NCBI GenBank assembly: GCA_013076295.1
Contig: RQOL01000945.1
Coordinates: 1 to 64,000, forward strand
Length of the DNA: 64,000 nucleotides
DNA from: Sanderia malayensis
Lineage: Eukaryota; Cnidaria; Scyphozoa; Semaeostomeae; Pelagiidae
Direction of reading: 5' to 3'
Shown here: positions 29,640-40,815 of the stretch, piece by piece
Position numbering within the stretch: the first letter of the stretch is position 1
How the letters are laid out: every line of letters begins with the position of its first letter
The notes under the pieces: model-generated
Seen by the model: only the letters and a program-made list of their open reading frames with translations
Told to the model about the DNA's origin: nothing
The model's database searches: none
Made by a program: the position numbers and the translations under genes

Positions 29640-30427
29640 AAGCCGTAAGTGTCAGGGGGTCGCTGAGCACAACACGTGGTGTTCTATTCAAAAGTTTCAG
29701 TAGGCCTCAAAGCTCTGGACATGCCCCCCCACGCAAAACTAAAGGCGAAAGAACAGCACACACTCCATGCTCCCACACGAAAGAGAAAGGCCCTGTTACG
29801 GGTAAACAAACAACAAAAAATTTTCAAGGTAGAAAATTGGAAATATCTCGAAAACCAAAAGGATTTTCGAAAAAGCAAAAAGGTTATGCAAATAAACCCG
29901 GTAGATGAAAAATTTGTGAGTGGTCTTGGAAATAAATAGAGCAGCCAGATTCCGAACACGGGTCGGACAAAACTCGCGACTGGACGTCTTTGATCCGGAC
30001 ACTTTTACCGCTCAGATTTTAGTATTATAGAGATTTCGTGAAGCTTCGATTGAAGTTAGTAAAACTTACTTTATTGAATGGAGTAAAAGACAATAAGGGA
30101 GCAAAAGAAAAAGGTAAGTATGTTTCTTGCTTTGTAATGATCTTAAATAGCCTTGAAGCCCTGCTGTTATATTTGATAAGGTAATTCTATTGACAGATTT
30201 TTCTGGCACATAATTTTTAAAAAAAAATTCTAAATGCAAATTTTTATTCAGAGATGGGCAAAAAAGGATCAGATCTTGGAATGCTTTGAATATTTGGGTA
30301 ACATAACAAGTTATGTAATCTAAACATTTTCCTTACCATGCAGGGATGTTTATTATGTTATACTCATGCATGTCATACATTTGTTTATATATAAATGGTG
30401 TAATGCATACTTTTCATTTTTATGCAG
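29640..30427 (+). other. Possible 5' exon region of the KDZ-like gene
   Basis: A short frame at 29,721-29,938 starts MPPHAKLKAKEQHTLHAPTR and is rich in K and R. It could be the N-terminus of the KDZ-like gene that follows, since such proteins often begin with a basic region, but no splice-compatible junction to 30,428 was established. A later phrase, DVFDPDTFTAQIL near 29,980, is in another frame. Confidence 0.3.
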
Positions 30428-30614
30428 AGCAAGCTGGCTCATCGACAAGCCTTTCAGTTGAAAATGTTGATCTATTGGATGATTCGATGGATGAAATGAT
30501 GAATGACAATAGCATAAGTGGTATGTAGGCATAACATTTGGTTTGTGCAATTTTAGGTAGCTTTATGTTGAGTTTATTAATTGGAATTTGAATTGTCTAT
30601 AAATATTGATTTAG

Positions 30615-31203
30615 ATCATGGTTCAACTGATCCAAAGACGCTTGAAGAACAACAAACTGAGCTTAGTTCTGTTGAAAATACTTTCCCAAAGCCTAGATCA
30701 GAACGGGAGCAGAGAATGCACATACTTTCTCAGAACTGGTCATCAGCACAAAGTTACGTTTTTAGCTGTGAGATTTTTAAGAACAGCATTCCAAAGCCTG
30801 ATTCCAGATGCACAGACTGTGGAAAGAGATTACAAACCAATTGTATCTCATGAAGAAAGATTTTATGTGTTGTCTGTGATAAAAAATTGCATTCGGAATT
30901 CCCTTTCCATGATAGAAAGATCTGGAAGTCTGGATACTTTGAAAGTATCAGCAACAGGCAAACCGTGGATGAGGATGATCAGTTAAGTTATGCAGGTAAG
31001 TTTTTATGATGTTTAGAAACATTCATTTCCTGAATTAGCATGAGATAGGATGTGACCTGATGCTTTTTTATCTTGCTTTTGATATTGCCTTGTAGAAAGA
31101 CCTTTGCCAGTTTATTACCCAGATCCATGTCCAAAATGACAAGAGCATGGCACTTTATCAAAGATCTGTGTAGATACTATAATAACTATTGTCACTGCTA
31201 AAG
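30615..31203 (+). pseudogene. CxC-type cysteine cluster exons with two TGA codons
   Basis: The exon 30,615-30,995 reads IPKPDSRCTDCGKRLQTNC, then IS, a TGA (30,851-30,853) and RKILCVVCDKKLHSEFPFHD before a GTAAG donor. The following exon (31,096-31,203) reads ERPLPVYYPDPCPK, a TGA (31,137-31,139) and QEHGTL, then joins in phase to GRFEFNDILYQCHNC. Paired cysteines in this spacing fit the CxC clusters found next to KDZ transposase domains. The second TGA stands where C-P-x-C would need a cysteine and the first sits in the same cluster. Everything around the two codons is open and splices in phase. Confidence 0.6.
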
Positions 31204-31672
31204 GTTTGTAATTTTCTTTATTTGCAAGTAAATATAGTCATAGTTTGACAACTTTAGTCATATGTTCATGATTTGGAGCTGAGCAGAATCCAAAAAGGCA
31301 TTTGGTATAAATGCCACATATCTCTATTGTTCTTTTGCCCTGTCCAACTTCACTCATGATTATAATACTCTTGTTGGCCTTAGCCAAGTTACCGAACTCA
31401 GAGCTTGTAAGATGAACGGCACGTTTATGAAACACAACCTTGTACTCCCTTGTGATGCTCTATCTAACTATAAACTCTAAATGTCAATCAATTAATCATA
31501 CTTCACACACGTGATCATATTGGTAATCATAATCATCATCATAGTTAATCTACAACATTATATCTCTCCCTATTTTAAATGAATTGTCTCTATACAATTA
31601 ATGCAAATATATTTTTTTGAATACGCACAAAATTATTGTTATCATTACTGCAAATATAAAACAAATGGAAAA

Positions 31673-32608
31673 TTACTTATCATATATGTTCTGTCCGTAT
31701 CTCTGCACATTGTGTCTATTTCTCACTGCATAACCATTTTGTTCTGGTTCCGGTTCACATACTGCTGTCTGTGGGTCATCACCATAATCATACTTATCGT
31801 CATCCTCTCCATAACTTCCATGTTTCAATTTGTCGGACAGTTTCTTCAGAAACGAAATGTTGCTTGTGACATAATGTCCATCGCGATGCACTGTTACACG
31901 ACTGCCTTTACGTGCGACAACTGTATAAGGCAACGGGTTGAATTTCAACGAGAGTTTGTTCTGTTTGGGTTCTCTGATAACAACAAGATCTCCAACTTTG
32001 ATGTCTGAACATTTTGGATGTGACGTGACATCCACACTTTCTTTCATTTTCGTTTTTGCTTGTGCATCCTTCTCCTTTGTTTCTTGATCAATTTCACTTG
32101 GTACTGCAACGAGCTGGGGTTTTGTACGTATTTTACGGTTGTACAAAAGTTTGGCTGGTGAGTTTTCAGTCATAGAGTGTGGCGTTGCTCTATAATTGAG
32201 TAAAAACTTGAAGATTGCGTGTTTCCAATTTTTGTTTTCATTGGGAGCAGTCAAAATTGCTTTCACAATTGGTTTCATAATGCATTCAGCTTCCGAGTTA
32301 CCTTGAGGCCACAATGGTGTGCTTGGCCTATGCTTTATTCCCATTTCTTGCATGACGTTGTAAAATTCATGTCCAGGAAACGGAGGACCATTGCCACTCT
32401 TTATCAGTTGGGGTATATCGTTCATTGCAAAAATGTGTTCCAGTTTTGCCATCGTCGTATTGGCTGATGTTGAATAAACAATTTCCACTTCAGGGAACCG
32501 GCTGTATGCGTCAATTATGACTAATAAATATTCTCCTCCTGGGAACGGGCCACAGAAGTCAATATTAATGGTGTGCCACGGCTCGGGAGGCAGAACAGTC
32601 ATTTTCAA
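31673..32608 (-). pseudogene. Gypsy integrase core and tail, catalytic Asp lost
   Basis: A 311-residue frame. IDFCGPFPGGEYLLVIIDAY gives the first Asp and EAECIMKPIVKAI the Glu, but the second catalytic site reads IKSGNGPPF, where SDNG is expected, so the Asp has become Gly. A long C-terminal section follows, including LNYRATPHSMTENSPAKLLYN and an SH3-like part with VVIREPKQNKLSLKF. The HHCC finger should lie just upstream, near 32,610-32,760, and is partly broken by a stop. Loss of the Asp alone would inactivate the enzyme. Confidence 0.85.
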
Positions 32609-32730
32609 AGGTTCCGGGCGACTTTTGGGTCAACTGGCCTGACAGGGAAGGCAGTGTTCAAGTGCTTGTTTGGTCGTGTTGTCGATGCCAGGGAACCAAA
32701 CTTTCTCACGTAATAACTGCTTGGTTTTGA

Positions 32731-34597
32731 CTAAACCCTGGTGTCCTTCGTGTGTAATGTGAATAGCTTTGTTGCGAAGTTTGGAGGGCAAAACAATGCA
32801 GATCCTCGCAAAATAATACTGTTGTCATCGTCCACGGTTAATTGTTCTTGAATCTGAGCGAATAACTGTAACTCCCGAAACGAGATTTCTTCGTGAAGGT
32901 CTGCAGGTTTCTTTGCAAGATATTTACAGTTGTTTGTATGAATTGTGTTTACAATGTGTTGCAATGTTTTGTTCAACTTTGTTTCTGTCTGGATTTTGTC
33001 CAGAGTCATCGCTTTGGGGACAGCATGAGTTGTCCAAAATTGAAGATATTGCTCCGCATGATTGTCAATGTGCTGATCCGAATCTTCTTTTCGAAGATTA
33101 CTCGAGAGATAATCTGAAGGGTTGTCAAGACCTTTCATGTATTGAATCTCGAAATTGTATTCCCGTAATCTGAGATACCACCGTTGTGGATTGCCAAAAA
33201 TCATCTCAACGGGTTTACAATCGGTTATGAGCGTGAAATGACCACCAAAGAGGTACAAATGGAGTTTCTTGATTGCCCACACGATAGCTAGGGCTTCACG
33301 CTCTGTCTGAGAATATCTTCTCTCAACATCCGACAGTGAACGGCTGACATAAGCTACAATTTTCCTGCCATGTATACCTGGTGTTTGTTGTAACAAAATA
33401 GGAGATAGTCCAACGTGTGATGCGTCAGTAACAAACTCAGTGTCTTTGCTTTGATCAAAGTAAGCCATGACAGTGTTGCTTGTGAGGGCAGATTTAATGT
33501 TGCAAAATGCCTTTGTGTGTGTCGGAGTCCAGCAGAAGGGAGCGTTCTTCTTTGTGAAACTTCACAGAGGCTGCGGTAAATCACTGAAGTTTAGGATAAA
33601 CTTTGAGCAATAGGTGGCCATGCCGAGAAAACTTTTCACATCTTTGACGGAAGATGGCGGAGGAGCGCTATGAATCGCACTGACTTTTGTAGGATCGGGT
33701 GAGATTCCTTTGTTTGAAAAACGAATCCAAAAAATGTGAGCTTGCTGCGATTGAACTCGCACTTTTCTTTGTTCAGCGTCTATCCTCTGTCAGATAGGCG
33801 TTAAAAAATTGCCCGGACTGCATTGTCGTGCTGTGCTTGAGTTTTTCCAAACACTATGATGTCATCACTTATGTTCAGCGAATCTGGAATGTCCTTGATC
33901 TGCTCCTGAATCACATGTTGAAAAACTTCACTTGCGGAATTTGTTCCGAAGTTGAGTTTCCTGTAGCGCCTTAATCCTTGGTGTGTTGCAAATGTTGTTA
34001 TGTATCTGCTTTCTTTCGCAAGTGTCAATTGATGATATCTAGAGCGTAAATCTAACTCAGAAACACTTTTGAACCATTTATGGCATGAATTAAATCGTCC
34101 ATTGTGAGTAAAGGGTGTCGTTCTTGCTGAATTGCTGTGTTGGCCATACGCATGTCCATGCAGAGGCATATATCACCATCCTTTTTAGGTGTGATTACCA
34201 GCGGCGAAACAAATGGTGTTGGTCCTTCAACCTTCTCTATAATGCCTTGTTCCTCGAGTTTTCTCAAAGCGGTAGATACTTTTTGTTGCATCATGTGAAA
34301 TGGGATATGTCTAGCTGGTTGGGCAACATGAGGTACTGTAGGGTCGATATGTAGCGCAACTTCAAAACCTTTTAATGCACCAATGCCATTAAAAATGTGA
34401 GCGAATTCTGAAAGTAACTTTTCATGTGAAAGTTGCTGTTGTTGCTCATTGACCGTGTTTACTTTGACTTGAATAAGACCCAGTGCAGAGGCGGTGTTAT
34501 AACTCAGCAAACATCCCTGATTTCCAGTGACTACATGAGCAGATGATACTGTGTAATGAGAATCCGATTCGAAAGTTCCTTTGAATGTTCCAAGCAC
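32731..34597 (-). pseudogene. Gypsy reverse transcriptase and RNase H, fragmented
   Basis: Four frames cover the polymerase. 34,052-34,597 holds FSHEKLLSEFAHIFNGIGA-like start, PFVSPLVITPKKDGDICLCM and the first palm residues; 33,801-34,169 continues to ISDDIIVFGK, where the expected YADD or YVDD reads ISDD; 33,562-33,762 holds the connection (GISPDPTKVSAI); 32,731-33,468 holds RNase H (EFVTDASHVGLSPILLQ, EREALAIVWAIKKLHLYLFG, ITDCKPVEMIF). Frameshifts and stops separate the pieces. Order and spacing are normal for Gypsy, so this is an ageing but otherwise complete copy. Confidence 0.82.
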
Positions 34598-34702
34598 CAG
34601 TAACTGGTTGGCAGCACCATAAGCAAAAATACGGGTTTTTCCACGCGTTAAAGGAATTTCTTTAATTTCTTGAAACTTCTTATAGGTGTGTTCATCAAGA
34701 TA

Positions 34703-35241
34703 TTAATTGAAGCACGTGTCAATTATCATAGAAAGGAGTATCTCATTGAGCGTGATTTGTGCTTTGGGAGCATGTTTGTCAGAAAAACTCAATGTGAACA
34801 GATACTCTTCATTACTGTTGTTTGGCTCAGCTTGAGCAGCAGTAGGGGGTGTTGCAAGAACGTGACAAACAGCGTGTTTGGTTGAACCTTTTGGGTTGGG
34901 CAGAGTTCTTGAAACCACTGCGACATACTTTAGCAAAATGGTTTGACAAGTTTGACTTTGAGCAGGGCACGGGCTTTTGTTATGAGGCCATGTACCACCA
35001 CAATGTCCACACAGTTTCGCATCGCGTTTGTTGGACTTGAAAAATTGAGGTATCTTTGGCGGCTTGCGTTGAAATCTGACAGCATGAGCTGTATGATCAG
35101 AAATACTGGTTTGGGCAAGAGAATGTTCAATGCCAGTTGAAAACGTCGCTTCCACGCTGTCCAGCGCTGGCCTAAACTGCTCTGGTCAGGATAAGGATCG
35201 AATGTACCCAACGGAGATAATTCGATACGGCTGCTTGCCAT
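34703..35241 (-). pseudogene. Gypsy gag with zinc finger, frameshifted
   Basis: The frame opens at 35,241 with MASSRIELSPLGTFDPYPDQ and WTAWKRRFQLAL, a gag-like start just inside the 5' LTR, and changes frame near 35,100. The second frame holds KLCGHCGGTWPHNKSPCPA, a CCHC-type zinc finger of the kind seen in Gypsy-like elements of invertebrates. The protease that should follow is not clear. Confidence 0.65.
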
Positions 35242-35991
35242 GATGTGTGATCTCTAACTTTTTAATTACCTTGTCAACAAACATAATGTTCTTGTGGGCC
35301 TTGTACAACAAACACAACCTTGTACTCGGTTGCAATGCCCCATCTAACTATATACTCTAAATGTCAATAAATTAATCATACTTCACACACGTGATCATAT
35401 TTGTAATCATAATAATCATCATAGTTAATCTGCAACATTATAATGATTCCTGATATTGGATAAAACCATAGATTAATATGTGTAGCTTTGAAAATCTGAA
35501 ACATAGCGAAACATAATAACTACTAAAGTTTTTCGTCTGACACTCATTGGAGTAGTACGTCAGAAAGAGAACAAAAATGAAAACCCAATAAATTATTATA
35601 TCCAGAAGAGGATCGAAATTGGCCAATCAGAAAAGAGATGAATGATTGGTATAGCGCAAAAACAACCAATCATCACTGGTGATTGAACAATAGATTATTG
35701 AAAGAGCCCTAGTGGGAAAACAAACTCCTTCGGTCTACACGATATGGGATTCATGGATTTGATGTAGACAAATTCTAAAATTCCTAAGTGAAATTTTGAC
35801 CTTTCTCTGCCGATAATGTTTCGCTAAGTTCTGTACTGATCAACGACTGTTAAACCATAGTTTCCTTGCTGATGCGATTATGATGAAGATGATGAAAATA
35901 ACTTATGTGTGTCAAGCATAAATTTTTCTTGAAATCCTGCATGATAGAAACTGGTATTTATCATTGAGTTTTTATGTTTTGTCTTTACAAG

Positions 35992-36501
35992 GTCGCTTTG
36001 AATTCAATGATATACTGTATCAATGCCACAACTGCTCCTTTCGTGCTGTAGGCAGCAGCTCTTTAACTGTGATAAAGTCTGGATTTTGGCCAGGACATCC
36101 ACACAAGACAACTACAATTTATGCGGAAGACATGCTAGAGCTTTGGGATTCAATCAGCAATCATTCACCTGCCAGTTCTTTGTCGGCATTCATAAAGAGC
36201 CTTGAATTAATATACAAGGATTATGGTCGTGTGAGTGCAACTTGTTTGCCAAAGTTTAGGTTTTACTTCTATTCATTTGTTTGATCAAGATCATTTATTA
36301 TATAGCAATTCTTTTTTAGCATGGAACCATGCATGCTACAATGTTTGGCAAGTCCTATCGAGAATGGGCATATTGTAAAAATGAGATTTTAAGTCAAGCT
36401 GGAGAAAATAGGATTGCTTGTCCCGTCTGCATTGAAGGCCGCCACTCAATTCATTTTGATGGCCACCATAAAACATATCTTTTCAGAAATATAAATTCTA
36501 G
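35992..36501 (+). pseudogene. Conserved exons preceding the KDZ core
   Basis: Exon 35,992-36,230 carries YQCHNCSFRAV, IKSGFWPGHPHKTTTIYAED and ASSLSAFIKSLELIYKDYGR and ends at GTGAGT. Exon 36,320-36,501 carries MFGKSYREWAYCKNEIL, ACPVCIEG and SIHFDGHHKTYLFRN. The Y(W)PG, a C-P-x-C pair and the DGN/DGH-x-K phrase are features I recognise from cnidarian KDZ-like proteins. Both exons are free of stops and join in phase. Confidence 0.6.
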
Positions 36502-36559
36502 GTATAAAAACTGAATTTTTTGACTTTAGTCCAAATTTTTAAATCAATTTTTGCTTGTC

Positions 36560-36672
36560 TGGGGAGGAACCTATCAAGAACACGCTGCTTTGTCAACAGG
36601 AGAAAGCATGGAACAGTTTTTTTTTCTACTTTACCAAGTGTGGTTTAACAACCAAGAAAATAAATGCTGCAG
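36560..36672 (+). pseudogene. KDZ glutamate motif exon with a frameshift
   Basis: In one frame the exon reads GGTYQEHAALSTGESMEQFF; after a run of nine T it continues in another frame with CGLTTKKINAAG and a GTATG donor. The phrase GE-x-x-EQ followed by TTK-x-x-x-A-x-x is the closing catalytic region of KDZ transposases. The shift at a homopolymer could be real decay or a base-calling error. Confidence 0.55.
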
Positions 36673-37490
36673 GTATGATTCATTTTAATTATATGAATTG
36701 TGATGCTTTATCTAATTTTTGGTACAGGGTGCATTTGAATATTTGTTATGGTACATGGTACATTTGAATTTTTGGTACATGGTACATTTGAGCACACAGC
36801 ATTTTGGAATCACCGAAAGATAATTTTGCCGTTTCTTTGGCTAAGCAATATGCTAAGGTGAGTCAGAAACTGCAAAATTTGCATTGCTATTTCCAAATTC
36901 ATGAAATAGTACAGGGACGTGCCTATAATTGGCTTTGTTTTACCTTGTCTTTACTTACAGGCATTGGGTCTGTAAATGTAAAATATTTTAGCATGATAGT
37001 TGTTTGTTTTATCTTTTTATTCACGAGTGAATGTGTCTCTTATATGCTTTATTTTAGAAGATTTCCAGATTCAAAGATCCACTACAATCTGCAAGAAAAC
37101 TGAAGAGTATTACAAACTTCACTAGGAGCTTGAAGCAATTTCTGCACTTCAAGAATTAAGCAACAAAACTGATGAAGCATGTAGTCTGAATAAAGTCGGC
37201 AACAAGGTGCTAAATGCATTTTAATAGTGTGAGTATTTGCAGGACAAGAAGATGTTTACCAGCTAGTGGTCGGAATGCAAAAAGAAGTTGAAAGGAAGAG
37301 GAAGAAGATGGAGTCTTAAGAACATCAACTGCAAGAACATGGGTATTTAAAGAATGAGTTGATTTCAAATGGAAAACAAATGCTTCCTGAATGTACCCTT
37401 GGTCTTTTAAAAAACAGAATTGTAAATACTTATTTAAACATTCAACAACAGAATGTGGAAATTTTGCAGCTTGCAGGTAAAGAGTTTTTT

Positions 37491-38125
37491 CATAAATACT
37501 TGCCGTAATAAAAACACAGTTCATTGGATACCGATATATGACATTTGACTGCTGAAATATTCCTAGACATTTTGAAAAAAAAGAACTAAAATTCGTGGAT
37601 GAATAACTGGAAATAAAAACATCCTTGATACATGCTTGTATTTTTTATTGATGCAATTTAGATTTTTTGTGTTGACTTGTTTTTGTGGTGAAAAGAAGTT
37701 TGCCTCACTTGGTAAGGAAGCAAATAGTTGATGAAAATGTTATCATACAACGAAGTAAAGAGGAGTTAAGCCTGTGTGTAAAGGAAATGAAGGCATATTG
37801 CAAGCATTACAAAGATAAGCCATGTGAATTACAGCAACACATCTCTTCCACTGATGTACATATATCAGGTAACTTATTGCATATTGTCGTTACTTAGTAC
37901 TTTCTTTACTTCATGTGATTTTGATTTGATAGCCTCATTGCTGTAAGTACATTTTAGGTCTTGAATCGAGTGAAATCAGAACAATCATTGACCTTCAATT
38001 GAAAGTACCTTCGCATCAAAATATAAAGGCATATGAAACAGTTTTGCAGAAACATTTCGTTTGAATCTCTGTGTTAGGTCAATGCTTATAGTAGTATTTT
38101 TTCTTCCGGAAAATCTTCTCACATC
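37491..38125. other. Intronic sequence of the KDZ-like gene with one helical exon
   Basis: Apart from the exon 37,690-37,868, which reads QIVDENVIIQRSKEELSLCV and KAYCKHYKDKPCELQQHIS and ends at a GTAACT donor, nothing is recognised. The exon's charged, helical nature fits the coiled tail of KDZ-like proteins. Confidence 0.4.
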
Positions 38126-38375
38126 TGCAGATGGTCGAGACACCACACCAAAATTGTGGGGTTTGCAGTGGCTCAAGAAGTTTGAGGTTTACTTATGTCA
38201 GAGCAACCTCAGAAAATGTGCCTAAAAAGCGTTGGGTGTTCAATATGCTGCCCTTTTATCTCGTGGGGAAGAAGAAGATGAAGCAAGTTTTGATTCTGCT
38301 GAAAAAGATGATGAAGAAGAAGATATCAACATCACGGAAAGTAACAATGAGATTGACAGTGCTCTGATGATATAA

Positions 38376-39603
38376 GCTATTACCATTTTTGGGTACAGAA
38401 AAGGAAATTATTATTATTAGTATTGTTAGTATTATTCTAATTATCTAAAGTTTATTAATCGTCCACTTTACATTCCAGAGGTCATTAGCATCATCATCAT
38501 GGTTAATACATGCTTGATAATATATTTACCAGAGATGCCCTTTTAAAGTTTTGTGATTTAAATATTTTTAAATATCACATCTTATGCTCTTTTAGTAATT
38601 ATATTTATGTCTCACGTTACAGATAATATTCGTTCATTGCTGTTTTCTATATATCTTTCCAAGTATGCCAATTGCGCCAATTTGAGCATTTACAGAACTT
38701 AAATAATTACAAAATTCTCACACCATTACTCTGTATGTGTATTACGTAACGAACAATCACAACATTCTCGTGTATCACGAGGGATATTTTCTGCTTCTAT
38801 TGTCTTTTAAGCATTCTTAATTTGTTAACATTTATTAATGGAGTAGACAATCACAAATCTCATGAGAGCAATTTACTATCTAGCAAATAGAATTTGACTT
38901 GTTGTTGATAAAGAGTTCTTGCTGAACAACTACTGTCTAGATGCTCTGTTCAGCTGCCGTTGCTTATTATCAATTGCCAGATGTTACATCCTGGTCATGT
39001 TACTCCAGGTACGCTCTATTTTCTTTAGCTCAATTCTTTTTGTTTTACAAGGCTATACTGTTTAGCACAGAAGTGAAAACCTGCAATGTTGCAGCGTATT
39101 GTAAAAGTCAAGTGTATTATCTTTGCAAGCTGTCTGATCATGAGGTCATATTATTATTATTCACATAATAAAAACTGGTCAAAATGGACTGGGACTATTT
39201 TAGGAAACTGGCTTTGAAGATAGATTGATGGAAACTTAACATTTCGCAATTAATAATTTAATAAGCGAAGAATAGAGACTAAGTAAGCACAAAATATTTT
39301 AATAAAAGTTTCTGCCCGCATTTTAGGTATCTTTGGTGGTCTTTGAATTTCCGTGAAAATTTCCTGCATTGATGAGTTGTATTGCCAAACACTTGATGAA
39401 AAATCCATTCAGAGTAACATTTCCATCCTTCTGTGCTAAGATCGTTGGTGAATGGAAGATGATTTTATGATTTTTTTAAAAGATGATTTTCCTTTTCAAA
39501 CACCACTATTTTAAAATTGTGATCTATAATTACCACAATAACTCGACTGAATGATTTACTAATTGAATTGAGTCACATAGAGCTTTTTTCAACTTTAGAG
39601 AGG
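38376..39603. other. Spacer, nothing recognised
   Basis: AT-rich sequence between the KDZ-like gene and a Gypsy remnant. The 75-residue frame at 38,941-39,168 has no recognisable feature and is probably chance. Confidence 0.45.
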
Positions 39604-40619
39604 TTAATACAAAGGGTTCATTGAATGTGCAGGCATACCATTTTCAAATGCATTGGCATTGGCCATACCTGTACGGTGAATAATTTTAAAGTCAAATTTT
39701 TGTAGTTGTAAAGACCATCGAGCGAGGCGACCAGTAGGATCCTTGACACGCACAAGCCAAGACAAAATACGGTGATCTGTATCCACATAAAACTTACACA
39801 TTGACAGATAGGGTTGATAGCGTGCAATACCATCAACAACAGCTAGTGCCTCACGTTCTGTGGTGCTGTAATTCTTTTCTGTTGGTTTTGTTCACGACCT
39901 CCATAAGCGACAACAAATTCACGACTATGAATTTTCTGTCCTAAAATATAGCCCAGAGCAAACTGGCTGGCATACGTGTACAAATGAAATGGCTGAGTGA
40001 AATCTGGGTATTCGAGTATAGGCGAATAGCAGAAACGATGTTTTAATTTTTGAAACGCAGACGCACATTCAGGAGACCATTCGAAACTAACATCTTTACA
40101 TGTTAAACGGTTGAGAGGCAATACAATCTTAGCAAAATTTTCGACGAAACGACTGTAATAAGTGCAGAGGCAGAGGAAACTACGGAGGGATTTTACTGAC
40201 GTCTGTGTTAGAAACGACTTGACTGACTCTAGTTTATCTGGGTCAGGTAGCAGTCCTTCAGATGAAACAATGAAATCCAGAAAGTTGACTGGCGAACGAG
40301 CGAAATGACATTTAGACGGCTTAAGTTTTAAATTCGCTTCACGAAGGCGATGAAATACTAGGCGATGAAATACTAGGCCAAGTCGATTGAGATGTCTTTC
40401 AAAAGTGGATGAAAACACGATGATATCATCAATATAAATGAAGCAAATTTTCCAGTAAAGTCCATGCAAAACACGCGCCATTAATCTTTGACAACTCGCA
40501 GGTGTGTTTGTTAAGCCAAAACTCATTACGTTATACCCGTACAACCCGGCATCAGAAATGAAAGCTGCTTTGTCTTTGGAATCTGGATGCATGGCAACCT
40601 GAAGGTAACCCAACTGCAA
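39604..40619 (-). pseudogene. Gypsy reverse transcriptase and RNase H piece
   Basis: The frame 39,843-40,619 contains QVAMHPDSKDKAAFISDAGL, FGLTNTPASCQRLM, the active site FIYIDDIIVFSS, and the connection to RNase H with FEWSPECASAFQKLK and LYTYASQFALGYILGQ. A five-residue direct repeat, VFHRLVFHRL, marks a small in-frame duplication near 40,355. The RNase H frame resumes at 39,801 with FYVDTDHRILSWLV and ends at HRTGMANANA, where HS-G-x-x-N-x-x-AD is usual. A frame break near 39,840 separates the two. Confidence 0.82.
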
Positions 40620-40815
40620 ATCTAAAGTTGTAAAATATTTTTGTCCTGCGAGAGAATCTAAAGCATCATCAATCCTTGGGAAAGGATAACTGTCCTTGTG
40701 GTGACTGCATTCAGTTTTCTACAATCAATGCAGAATCTGCTCGTACCTTCCTTATTTTTAACTAAGACAACTGGGGTGCTCCATGAACTGCTCAAAACAT
40801 TGATGACGTTTTGTT

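Larger units (their letters stand above)
31373..35437 (-). mobile_element. Decayed Gypsy element inside an intron of the KDZ-like gene
   Basis: Direct repeats at about 31,373-31,557 and 35,289-35,437 share long blocks (for example cttcacacacgtgatcatat) and both start, on the minus strand, TGTTG(T/C)AGATTAAC. The inner side of the left repeat is preceded by a purine run AGGGAGAGATATAA (31,558-31,571), a typical polypurine tract for the 3' LTR. Between them lie gag, reverse transcriptase, RNase H and integrase pieces in the expected order on the minus strand. Frames are broken in several places. The outer ends of the LTRs are blurred, and no target duplication could be fixed. Confidence 0.82.
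30428..38372 (+). pseudogene. KDZ-transposase-like gene lacking its catalytic core
   Basis: Exons with good splice borders can be chained: 30,428-30,520, 30,615-30,995, 31,096-31,203, 35,992-36,230, 36,320-36,501, about 36,560-36,672, about 36,800-36,858, about 37,058-37,205, about 37,242-37,490, 37,690-37,868 and a last exon to 38,372. The first half carries a cysteine cluster of the CxC type that accompanies KDZ transposases, and the exon at 36,560 carries the late KDZ phrase (below). Between the exon ending at 36,501 and the next at 36,560 the intron is only about 58 bp, so some 150 residues including the two catalytic Asp are absent. Other lesions: TGA at 30,851, TGA at 31,137, a frame change in a T9 run near 36,620 and a TAA near 37,317. 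The C-terminus is acidic (GEEEDEASFDSAEKDDEEED) and reaches its stop intact. A Gypsy element fills one intron. Confidence 0.62.

Noticed and set aside
30840..31145. Alternative genetic code with TGA as cysteine
   Set aside because: Intact genes here (BEL/Pao, Helitron helicase, the small gene) use TGA or other stops normally and TGT/TGC for cysteine; decay is simpler. Kept only as a low-level finding.
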